From the NCBI GenBank assembly GCA_965656785.1, contig CBFHLY010000056.1, forward strand, positions 1-8,365: a stretch of 8,365 nt of DNA. Reading direction: 5' to 3'. The notes beneath the pieces were generated by a model. It was given only the letters and a program-made list of their open reading frames with translations, ran no database searches and had not been told where the DNA came from. The translations under genes were made by a program, and so were the position numbers. The stretch comes from JALQTD01 sp965656785 (GTDB taxonomy: Bacteria > Bacteroidota > Bacteroidia > Flavobacteriales_D > Sanyastnellaceae). Positions 1 to 6,064 of this stretch are shown here, piece after piece (within the stretch, counting starts at the first letter, position 1; each line of letters starts with the position of its first letter).

Positions 1-895
1 CGTCAATCAGCACCCCGTTCACCCCATCGACAATGACCTCGGGCAGGGACCGCGTCCGCGTCGCAACCGGCACGCACCCCGCCGCCATCGCCTCCAACAC
101 CACATACCCATACGTGTCCTGGAAGGTCGGAAACAGCAAATAATGGCTCCGCCCTAACCCCTCCAGCACCTCCGCATGCGGCACGGATTCGCGGTAGCTC
201 ACCGCATCCGACATCGCCGCCAACAACCGCATCGCCTCCCGCCCATCCGCCTCCGTTGTCCGCGCCCGCGGATCCGCCCACCGCCCCACCTTCCCCACCA
301 CATCGAAGTGCCAGCCCCGCACCCCCGCCGCGTGCAACCGGTGCAGCGCCTTCAAGCATTCCAACCCGCCCTTCCGGTAGAAATCCGCCCCCACGAACGC
401 AAACCGCACCGGCCCCTCTGCCCGCTCCCGCTCCGGCAACAGCGCCTGCGGCGGATGCAGCACCGTGTTCTTCCCCAACAGCTCCCCCCAAACATCCCCC
501 CGCCCCATCCGGTGCACGTACTCCTCGAAACTGCCCACCGCCGCCTCGCTGAACCCGATTAACCGCCGGCACGAACCGTCCAACAACCGGTCAATCCCCT
601 CGTGGATCCGCGCATCCGGCACCTCGCCATACCACCGCGGAATCAGGCTCTCGTACGTGGTCACCCACGGCGTGCGCCCGAAGGCAATGCTGTTGAAAAA
701 GTGCAGCAAATCGACGCGTGGCAGGTGCGGCTCGCTGAAGGTGAACAGGTGCCACCGCCGCATCTCCCTCCCTCGGACCAAATCCCATCCCGCCATCACC
801 CGGTGCACATCCCACGGCCGCACATACTGCAACCCCTCGATCCGCGGAATGTTCCGCTCCGCTCCATACCCGGACTGTGGCACCCCGATGCGCAT
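1..895 (-). CDS. GT4-family glycosyltransferase, 3' end outside the window (partial)
   Basis: The minus strand is open without a stop from the left edge to an ATG at 893-895, giving 298 residues beginning MRIGVPQSGYGAERN. The C-terminal half is a GT-B nucleotide-sugar-binding domain. FVGADFYRKGG (residues about 168-178) matches the strand and basic loop that follow the interdomain linker. FPTFQDTYGYVVLEAMAAG (about 255-273) is the family signature around the E-x7-E motif, here with Asp260 in place of the first Glu. PVATRTRSLPEVIVDGVNG (276-294) is the usual following segment. The N-terminal acceptor half (1-150) is divergent. Family knowledge: GT4 enzymes are retaining transferases that use NDP-sugars, usually on the cytoplasmic face of the membrane. 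Donor and acceptor cannot be read from the sequence. The gene is divergent from the plus-strand cluster. A GGAGGT lies 12 nt before the ATG, and a TAACTTTG element lies between them. The family is clear; the start is fairly secure. Confidence 0.9.
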   Translation of the reverse strand, partial: MRIGVPQSGYGAERNIPRIEGLQYVRPWDVHRVMAGWDLVRGREMRRWHLFTFSEPHLPRVDLLHFFNSIAFGRTPWVTTYESLIPRWYGEVPDARIHEGIDRLLDGSCRRLIGFSEAAVGSFEEYVHRMGRGDVWGELLGKNTVLHPPQALLPERERAEGPVRFAFVGADFYRKGGLECLKALHRLHAAGVRGWHFDVVGKVGRWADPRARTTEADGREAMRLLAAMSDAVSYRESVPHAEVLEGLGRSHYLLFPTFQDTYGYVVLEAMAAGCVPVATRTRSLPEVIVDGVNGVLID

Positions 896-900
896 GGCAC

Positions 901-908
901 CAAAGTTA
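901..908 (-). promoter_or_regulatory. Candidate Bacteroidota-type -7 promoter element for the GT4 gene
   Basis: Read on the minus strand, the spacer contains TAACTTTG, an exact match to TAnnTTTG, the -7 element described for Bacteroidota housekeeping promoters. A CTG lies 18 nt upstream, where a TTG -33 element would be expected. The motif ends only 5 nt before the ATG at 895, so transcription would begin at or very near the start codon, giving a leaderless or nearly leaderless message. The match is seen directly; the promoter role is inferred and depends on the host being Bacteroidota. The overlapping GGAGGT (908-913) could instead be a ribosome binding site, in which case the promoter lies further upstream. 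Confidence 0.4.
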
Positions 909-966
909 CCTCCGCTGCCCCATCCGCAGCGCCTCCTCCCAGAAATTCCCGAACTTGCAGCCCACC

Positions 967-1788
967 ATGGACGTTTACCTCCTCATCCTCGCCCATGCCG
1001 GAGCGGGCAGCGTCGAGCGCTTGGTGCGCCGCTTCAACGCGCCCGGCTTCCGCATCGGCATCCACGTGGACGCCAAGAGCGATGCCGCCCCCTTCGAAGC
1101 CCTCGCAGCGCGGTGGCCCCACGTCGAATGCATCGCCCCCCGCGTCGACCACCTGTGGGGGGACTGGACCATGGTCGAAATCCACCTCCACGCCCTCCGC
1201 CACGCCGCTCGCTACAAGGACATTTCGCACCTCGTCGTGCTTTCAGCAGACACCGAACCGCTGCGCTCCACCGAGGCCATTCGCGACTTCTTCGCGGCCC
1301 GACGGGGCAAGTCCATCGTGGACGGAACGCCGTGGCAGCCCGAGGGGCGCATCTCCCGGCACTCGCACACGTATTACAGCCCGTTCCAGCGGTGGCTCCG
1401 CCGCAAGGGCCACGAGCGGCTTCAGTACTGGACCGCGCGGTTGCTGCCGCGGCCGGCCGCCACGTACCGGCGGTTCCCGCAGGACTGGACGGTGATGTTC
1501 GGCCGGGCGTGGTTCGCGCTGGCGCGGGAGCATTGGGCGCCGCTGCTCGCGTTCTGCGATGCCGCCGACAGCCCTGGAGCGCGCTATTTCGAAGGCACCA
1601 TCGTACCCGAGGAGCACGTGTTCCAGACCTATTTGTTCAATGCCGTGCCGGAGGCGGTGGAGCCCACTCGCCTGGTGTACGCGAACTATGGGCCTGCGCG
1701 CCCGCCCGTGCTGGACGCTGCCGAAATCGAGCGGCTCAAGGACGAAACGGACTTCCTGTTCGCCCGCAAAGTCGCCTTGATTCCCTAA
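967..1788 (+). CDS. Core-2/I-branching-type (GT14) beta-1,6-N-acetylglucosaminyltransferase-like protein
   Basis: This 273-residue protein matches the core-2/I-branching (GT14) fold throughout. It starts MDVYLLILAHAGAGSVERLV, where the ILAH strand is typical. IGIHVDAKSD (residues 30-39) corresponds to the family H-V-D-x-K segment. LWGDWTMVEIHLHALR (63-78) matches the W-G-x-x-S-x-V helix, and VLSADTEPLRS (91-101) matches the usual L-S-G-x-D-x-P-L-x-S. PQDWTVMFGRAWF (171-183) and VPEEHVFQT (213-221) match the acceptor-site Trp and the Glu proposed as catalytic base in animal C2GnT enzymes. GT14 enzymes are inverting and need no metal or DxD motif. Bacterial members often sit in polysaccharide loci, but their sugar specificity is mostly unknown, so GlcNAc transfer is an assumption. 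The ATG at 967 was chosen because the fold begins immediately after it; an upstream ATG at 877 would overlap the divergent gene. It is the first plus-strand gene, and no clear ribosome binding site is visible. Confidence 0.87.
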   Translation: MDVYLLILAHAGAGSVERLVRRFNAPGFRIGIHVDAKSDAAPFEALAARWPHVECIAPRVDHLWGDWTMVEIHLHALRHAARYKDISHLVVLSADTEPLRSTEAIRDFFAARRGKSIVDGTPWQPEGRISRHSHTYYSPFQRWLRRKGHERLQYWTARLLPRPAATYRRFPQDWTVMFGRAWFALAREHWAPLLAFCDAADSPGARYFEGTIVPEEHVFQTYLFNAVPEAVEPTRLVYANYGPARPPVLDAAEIERLKDETDFLFARKVALIP

Positions 1789-1829
1789 CCCGGGGGGAAG
1801 CCCGCCTCCTTCGAAATCTCCTTCTCCCC

Positions 1830-2636
1830 ATGCAATTGGTTTACATGCAGCTCGGATCCTCCGGCCTCAAGCAGTTCCGAATCGCTGCCAAGAGCGTCCG
1901 GATTGTGGAACCTGAAGCGGAAATCGTCCTCTACACCGATCAGCCACCGGCCGCGATCGGGGTCGAAGGCATCGAAGTCCGGCCGTGGACCCTGGACCAA
2001 ATCCCGGACGAGTCGCGCGCCAACACCCCGGAATTTGGCCGGGTAACGCTCGAAAAAATGCGTGTGATGCGGGATGCCTTGGTCCGCTCTAGCAGCTACA
2101 TCGTCTACTCCGACGTGGACATCATCGCCTGCCGGCCCTTCCGGAAACGCTGCGAGCAAGCCGCCGCCCTCCGCTCCGTCCACGTCAGCACGGAAGGCGA
2201 CGACCGCATTCCCGAGGTCGTGTGCACTGGATTCCTCATCCTCCGCAACGACGCCGTCGCGCTGGACTTCCTCCGGTCTTGGGAAGAACACACCGCCGCC
2301 GTCATCGCCCGCGACCCCACGCGAAACGACGAGGACGCCCTCAATGACTTGCTGGCCGCGTCGGACGATTGGCGGCCGCACGTCGAGCGGCTGTCCTCCA
2401 ACTTTGCCGCCCCCGGCTGGTTCTACAGCGCCTTGGTCCCGCTGAATAACCTCCGGCTGACCCCGTTGTTTTTCCACTCGAATTGGACGCATGGACACCG
2501 GGTGAAGGAAGGCCAAATGGCCGCCGCCTTCCACATCTTCCACAGCCGCCCCCACCGCCCCCTTGCCCGCCTCGCCTTCCGGTCCATGCGCTTCGTCCTC
2601 CGCGCCTACGGCCGGGCACTGGGAACCATCCGCTGA
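1830..2636 (+). CDS. GT77-like nucleotide-diphospho-sugar transferase, tandem copy A
   Basis: This 268-residue predicted glycosyltransferase has a GT-A fold. The start MQLVYMQLGSSGLKQF aligns with that of the next gene, which supports the ATG at 1830. EIVLYTDQP (residues 31-39) is the nucleotide-sugar-binding strand. YIVYSDVDIIACRPF (90-104) holds the D-x-D motif (Asp95, Asp97) that normally coordinates a divalent metal and the sugar-nucleotide diphosphate. CTGFLILRN (132-140), the N-D-E-D-A-L-N stretch (166-172) and FFHSNW (214-219) match conserved parts of the nucleotide-diphospho-sugar transferase family (GT77-related). The C-terminal 30 residues are basic and could contact the membrane. 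No signal peptide or membrane span is seen, so it is probably cytoplasmic. It lies 41 bp after the GT14 gene and 4 bp before copy B. Its sugar and linkage are unknown. Confidence 0.8.
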   Translation: MQLVYMQLGSSGLKQFRIAAKSVRIVEPEAEIVLYTDQPPAAIGVEGIEVRPWTLDQIPDESRANTPEFGRVTLEKMRVMRDALVRSSSYIVYSDVDIIACRPFRKRCEQAAALRSVHVSTEGDDRIPEVVCTGFLILRNDAVALDFLRSWEEHTAAVIARDPTRNDEDALNDLLAASDDWRPHVERLSSNFAAPGWFYSALVPLNNLRLTPLFFHSNWTHGHRVKEGQMAAAFHIFHSRPHRPLARLAFRSMRFVLRAYGRALGTIR

Positions 2637-2640
2637 CCCC

Positions 2641-3438
2641 ATGCCGCAACTCGTTTACCTCCAGATCGGCTCGCAGGGCCTCGAAGCCTTCCACCTCGCC
2701 GTGGCCAGCGTGCGGCGCGCAGAACCCGGGGTGCCCATCGTGCTGTACACGGACCAGCCGGATGTGCACGTGGCCGGCGTCGAAATCCGCCCGTGGCGGG
2801 TGGAAGGCGCTGCGGATTTGGCCCGATGCGGAACCGCCAGCTTCGGCGCCCTCACCGTGGCGAAGGTGCAGGTGATGCGGGACGCGGTGGAGCGCGTGCC
2901 CGACTTCGTCATCTTCAGCGACGTCGATGTCGTGGCGTGCAAGCCCTTCCTCGAAGCGGCCCGCGACGCCGCACGCTTGCGCCCTGTCTCCGTCAGTTCC
3001 GAGGGCGACGCCCGGCTGCCGGCCCAGTTGTGCACGGGCTTCCTCATCCTGCGGCCCGAACCGGCCACGCGCGCCTTCCTCGACGCGTGGGAGGCCCGCC
3101 ACCTCGCCCTGCTCGCCCACACCCCCGAAGCCCACGACCAAACCGCATTCAACCACCTCGTCCACAGCACGTCGGAGTGGGACACCACCTACGGCGCCCT
3201 CCCGGTGATGTTCACGGCTCCGGGCTGGCTGTTCGAGGCCATCGCCCCGCTCAACCTCCTGCGGCACACCCCGTACTTCTTCCATGCGAACTGGCTGTTC
3301 GAAGCGGAGGAGAAGGCGCCGCGGATGCGGGCCGTGCGCGCCGTCTATGAACGGAAGCCCCGCGGGCTCGTGCAGGCACTTTTCCGGGCGATTCGGGTAA
3401 CTTTGAGGCTCATCGCCCGTAGAACTGCACACCCATGA
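2641..3438 (+). CDS. GT77-like nucleotide-diphospho-sugar transferase, tandem copy B
   Basis: This 265-residue paralogue of the preceding gene aligns with it end to end with few gaps, at roughly 40% identity by eye. Shared blocks include IVLYTDQP, VMRDA, the D-x-D region FSDVDVVACKPF (residues 92-103; Asp94, Asp96), CTGFLILR (131-138), APGW (193-196) and FFHANW (213-218). These are the hallmarks of a metal-dependent GT-A transferase of the GT77-like nucleotide-diphospho-sugar transferase group. The region before the D-x-D and the C-terminal tail differ most from copy A, which suggests a different acceptor or donor rather than a recent redundant copy. Its TGA shares the ATGA at 3435-3438 with the glf start, a typical sign of translational coupling. 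The substrate cannot be assigned from sequence. Confidence 0.8.
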   Translation: MPQLVYLQIGSQGLEAFHLAVASVRRAEPGVPIVLYTDQPDVHVAGVEIRPWRVEGAADLARCGTASFGALTVAKVQVMRDAVERVPDFVIFSDVDVVACKPFLEAARDAARLRPVSVSSEGDARLPAQLCTGFLILRPEPATRAFLDAWEARHLALLAHTPEAHDQTAFNHLVHSTSEWDTTYGALPVMFTAPGWLFEAIAPLNLLRHTPYFFHANWLFEAEEKAPRMRAVRAVYERKPRGLVQALFRAIRVTLRLIARRTAHP

Positions 3439-4460
3439 AGCGCACCCTCATCATCGGCGCCGGACTCACCGGCTGCACCATCGCTCGGCTGCTCGCTGAC
3501 TCCGGCCGGGACGTGCTGGTTTGCGACCAGCGCAACCACCTCGCGGGCAACGCCTACGACTTCACGAACGAGCACGGCATCGTCCAGCACGCCTACGGCC
3601 CGCACATTTTTCACACGTCGAACGCCGCCGTGGTGGACTTCCTCAGCCGGTTCACGGAATGGATTCCGTACCAGCACAAGGTGAAGGCGATGCTGAAAGA
3701 CGGGCGGCTCGTGACCCTGCCCGTCAACCGGGAGACGGCGGAAATCGTGGGGAAGGAGAACATCATTGACACGTTTTACCGGCCGTACTCGGAGAAGATG
3801 TGGGGGCTGCCGTTGGAGCAGATTTCGCCGGAAATCCTGAACCGCGTGAAGGTGCGGGAGGACGACAACGAGCTGTACTTCCCGGAGGACACGTTCCAGC
3901 AGATGCCAGCGGAGGGCTACACCCGCCTCGTGGAGCGGATGGTGGATTCGGAGCGGATCGAGGTGCGGCTGGGGACGGCAGCGGACGCCGTCGATTTTGC
4001 GGACTTTGAGCACGTCTTTTATTCGGGGGCGATTGATGTGTTTTTTGGGTTGAGGTTTGGGCCACTCCCCTACCGGAGCATCCGGTTCACCACGCAGCAC
4101 GTGCCCGTTCCGCGGCTGTTTCCGACGGCCAACGTCAACTTCACGCACACCGGCGCGCACACCCGGGTCACGGAATGGAAGCACTTCCCGGCCCACGGCG
4201 ACAACCCGGAGCTGACCACGCTGACGTTCGAGACGCCCTGCGATTACCAGGAAAACAACGGCGAGCGCTACTACCCCGTGAAGGACGCCGATGGCGCGTT
4301 CCGCGCGTTGTACAAGCAGTACCAGGAACTGGCGGAGGCGGAATGCCCGCACATCACGTTCTGCGGGCGGCTCGGCAATTACGCCTACCTCGACATGCAC
4401 CAAGCAGTCAACAGCGCCATGAAGTTGGCGCAGCGACACCTGAATGACCATGCAGCGTAA
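3435..4460 (+). CDS. glf: UDP-galactopyranose mutase
   Basis: This 341-residue flavoprotein is predicted to interconvert UDP-galactopyranose and UDP-galactofuranose in the cytoplasm, using reduced FAD as a covalent catalyst. The N terminus carries the dinucleotide-binding loop G8-A-G-L-T-G13, followed by the acidic end of the second strand and RNHLAGNA (33-40), as in characterised Glf proteins. GPHIFHT (55-61), FYRPYSEKMWG (114-124), YRSIRF (213-218), HTRVTEWKHF (242-251), RYYPV (278-282) and GRLGNYAYLDMHQ (311-323) are all family blocks. By eye alignment, Arg141, Arg214 and Arg244 correspond to the substrate diphosphate-contacting arginines known as R174, R250 and R280 in the Klebsiella enzyme. 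It is somewhat shorter than the E. coli protein (about 367 residues), with the loss mainly in the mid-region before FYRPYSEKMWG. It is coupled to the preceding gene by a 4-bp overlap and overlaps the next gene by up to 17 bp. Assignment is strong. Confidence 0.95.
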   Translation: MKRTLIIGAGLTGCTIARLLADSGRDVLVCDQRNHLAGNAYDFTNEHGIVQHAYGPHIFHTSNAAVVDFLSRFTEWIPYQHKVKAMLKDGRLVTLPVNRETAEIVGKENIIDTFYRPYSEKMWGLPLEQISPEILNRVKVREDDNELYFPEDTFQQMPAEGYTRLVERMVDSERIEVRLGTAADAVDFADFEHVFYSGAIDVFFGLRFGPLPYRSIRFTTQHVPVPRLFPTANVNFTHTGAHTRVTEWKHFPAHGDNPELTTLTFETPCDYQENNGERYYPVKDADGAFRALYKQYQELAEAECPHITFCGRLGNYAYLDMHQAVNSAMKLAQRHLNDHAA

Positions 4461-5187
4461 ACACCTTGTTTTCAGCGCGGTAGGCGACACGAGCTTGCAC
4501 CGTATGTGGGCGATGAATGCGGAGCGCAGCTTCGACCTGTGGCTCATCTACTACGGGGATGACGCGGCGCGGGCGGAGCAGTACGCGGGCGAATGCGATC
4601 GGCTGATGCGCTTCAAAGGCCAAAAACTGCACCTCATGGAAACGCTCCGCGAGCAAGGGGTGTTCGACTGGTCCGGGTATGAATGCGTGTGGCTGCCGGA
4701 CGACGATTTGGCCATCGCGCAGCAGTCGATCGAGGAGCTGTTTGCGGCCATGGCGCGCCACGGGATTGCCATCGGGCAGCCGGCGGTGTGCGGCTACCCG
4801 AACCACCGGATCACGGAGGTGCAGGTTCCGTTTACGTTGCGCTGGACGAACTTCGTGGAGGTGATGGCCCCGTGCTTCTCAGCGGCGGCGTTGGCGGCGT
4901 GTGCGCCGTCGTTCAAGGCGAACGTGTCGAGCTACGGGCTGGACCACTGGTGGTGGCACCTCATCGGGCGGCCGCGGCGGGGGTGCGCCATCCTCGACCG
5001 CGTGGTGATGGTGCACACCCGTCCCTTGCAGAGCATGCTGCGCTACGACGACGCGTATGGCGAGGCGGAGGCGCTGTTCCAAGCGCACGGCATCGACCGC
5101 GAAATGAAGGTGCTCTCGGCGGAAATCGGTCGGGTGCGCGTTCCGCGTTGGGCCGCCCGACTCCTCAACCGGCTATTGAACGACTGA
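4444..5187 (+). CDS. DUF707 family protein, putative glycosyltransferase
   Basis: This 247-residue protein resembles the DUF707 family, known mainly from plants and from bacterial polysaccharide loci. It begins with KHLVFSAVGDTSLHRMW, the typical opening strand. FDLWLIYYGDD (residues 30-40) follows, then YECVWLPDDDLAI (79-91) with an acidic triad at Asp86-88 that looks like the metal-binding D-x-D of a GT-A fold. GQPAV (111-115), FVEVMAPCFS (137-146), GLDHWWW (165-171) and VVMVHTRP (187-194) are further family blocks. No biochemical activity is firmly established for DUF707, so a transferase role is inferred from the DDD motif and from the neighbouring genes. Two starts are possible, ATG at 4444 (MTMQRK) or at 4450 (MQRK). 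Both overlap the end of glf and imply coupled translation. No signal peptide is seen. Confidence 0.83.
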   Translation: MTMQRKHLVFSAVGDTSLHRMWAMNAERSFDLWLIYYGDDAARAEQYAGECDRLMRFKGQKLHLMETLREQGVFDWSGYECVWLPDDDLAIAQQSIEELFAAMARHGIAIGQPAVCGYPNHRITEVQVPFTLRWTNFVEVMAPCFSAAALAACAPSFKANVSSYGLDHWWWHLIGRPRRGCAILDRVVMVHTRPLQSMLRYDDAYGEAEALFQAHGIDREMKVLSAEIGRVRVPRWAARLLNRLLND

Positions 5188-5199
5188 ATTCCTTTCCCC

Positions 5200-5955
5200 A
5201 TGATCCGAGCATTATCTCCTTCCTTCCTCATCGTCGGCGTCCAAAAATGCGGGACGACCGCCCTGGCCGACATCCTGAACCAGCACCCCGACTGCGCCCT
5301 GTCGAAGTACAAGGAGGTCGAGTTCTTCTCGAAATTCGAACGCGCCGAAGGCATGACGCTGGTCCAGCAGCTGGGGTACGCCACGCACTGGCGGCTGAAG
5401 GACTACGTCCCTGGAAGGCAGCGGTTCGAGGCTTCTCCGGCCTACGCATTCACCGGCCGGCCGGGGCGCCTTCAGCTCGAACTCATCCGGGCCTACCGGC
5501 CGGACATGCGGCTCATTTGCTCCTTCCGCGATCCGGTGAAGCGGGCTTACAGCCACTGGAACATGGTGCGGCAGCGCGGGCTCATCAGCGAAGGGTTTGA
5601 AGACGCTCTGCACTGCGAGGCCATCGGCACCCCGTCCGAGCGGAACTACTACACGTTCCTGGCCCACGGGGCCTACGACCGCATCGTGGAGAACCTCTGG
5701 GCGGTGTTTCCGCGCGAGCAGGTGCACCTGATGCTCCAGGAGGACCTCAAGGAACACCACGAGCGGGAGGTGCTGCGGGTTCAGGAGTTCCTCGGTTTGC
5801 GCCCGCTGCCGCTGCCGGCCTTGGTGAGCCACGAGCGCAGGTACACGTTTGAGCCCATGCGCGAGGAGACCCGGTCGCGGCTCGCGGCGCACTTCGCCCC
5901 GTCGAACGCGCGGTTCGCAGCAATGACCGGGCTGGACGTGTCGCGGTGGACTTGA
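5200..5955 (+). CDS. PAPS-dependent sulfotransferase (Sulfotransfer_1 / heparan-sulfate sulfotransferase-like)
   Basis: This 251-residue protein is predicted to transfer sulfate from 3'-phosphoadenosine-5'-phosphosulfate (PAPS) to a hydroxyl or amine of the glycan. FLIVGVQKCGTTAL (residues 9-22) is the 5'-phosphosulfate-binding loop, with Lys16 as the expected catalytic lysine. SKYKEVEFFS (35-44) matches the K-E-x-x-F-F segment typical of heparan-sulfate N- and O-sulfotransferases. RLICSFRDPVKRAYSHWNM (104-122) is the 3'-phosphate-binding block with its Arg and Ser. The later YTFLAHGAYD and FPREQVHLMLQEDL segments also fit this group. Length is normal for a bacterial member lacking the transmembrane stem of animal enzymes, and no signal peptide is visible, so a cytoplasmic site is likely. 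It sits 12 bp after the DUF707 gene, in a C-rich start context (TTTCCCC before ATG), and closes the tightly packed run of genes. Confidence 0.9.
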   Translation: MIRALSPSFLIVGVQKCGTTALADILNQHPDCALSKYKEVEFFSKFERAEGMTLVQQLGYATHWRLKDYVPGRQRFEASPAYAFTGRPGRLQLELIRAYRPDMRLICSFRDPVKRAYSHWNMVRQRGLISEGFEDALHCEAIGTPSERNYYTFLAHGAYDRIVENLWAVFPREQVHLMLQEDLKEHHEREVLRVQEFLGLRPLPLPALVSHERRYTFEPMREETRSRLAAHFAPSNARFAAMTGLDVSRWT

Positions 5956-6017
5956 CAGAGCAGGCAATTTACAACTTCCGGAATCCAGTTGGTCGCGGCC
6001 CTCGCCGCTTCGGTGCG

Positions 6018-6044
6018 TTGTGCCTAACTTCGTATTGAAATTTG
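6018..6044 (+). promoter_or_regulatory. Possible promoter for the carbamoyltransferase-sulfotransferase pair
   Basis: The 109-bp gap at 5956-6064 is the longest on the plus strand and visibly richer in A and T than its neighbours. It contains GAAATTTG at 6037-6044, one mismatch from the Bacteroidota -7 element TAnnTTTG, with a TTG at 6018-6020 placed 16 nt upstream as a candidate -33 element. The ATG follows 20 nt after the motif. A second near match, TAACTTCG, lies at 6025-6032. No Shine-Dalgarno sequence precedes the ATG. The motif match is imperfect, so this is a weak call. A TTGACA at 5952-5957 overlaps the preceding stop but has no convincing -10 partner. Confidence 0.25.
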
Positions 6045-6064
6045 CACCCAACCAAGACCGAAGC

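Noticed and set aside
877..966. Alternative start at 877 for the GT14 gene, adding 30 residues.
   Set aside because: The added residues lack family similarity and overlap the start of the divergent GT4 gene; the fold begins right after the ATG at 967.
465..1829. Possible long N-terminal extension of GT77-like copy A, since its frame is open back to 465.
   Set aside because: The extension crosses the GT14 gene in another frame and the GT4 gene in antisense, and is low-complexity Arg/Pro-rich. Copy B starts at the position equivalent to ATG 1830.
4037..4048. T6-G3 run in glf as a programmed frameshift site.
   Set aside because: The main frame continues intact with conserved Glf residues on both sides, and the shifted frames offer no meaningful product.
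2341..4547. Long open frames of 363 and 400 codons on the minus strand opposite the GT77-like B and glf genes.
   Set aside because: Their translations are rich in Arg, Gly, Val and Pro with no recognisable motif. They mirror codon structure of clearly homologous plus-strand genes, as expected in GC-rich DNA.
5990..6016. Hairpin GCGG-CCCTCG-CCGC as a transcription terminator after the first sulfotransferase.
   Set aside because: The stem is only about four base pairs and is not followed by a T-run.
6020..6064. GTG start at 6020 for the carbamoyltransferase, adding 15 residues.
   Set aside because: Family similarity begins at MPEYVLGLN from the ATG at 6065, and the extra residues cover the candidate promoter region.
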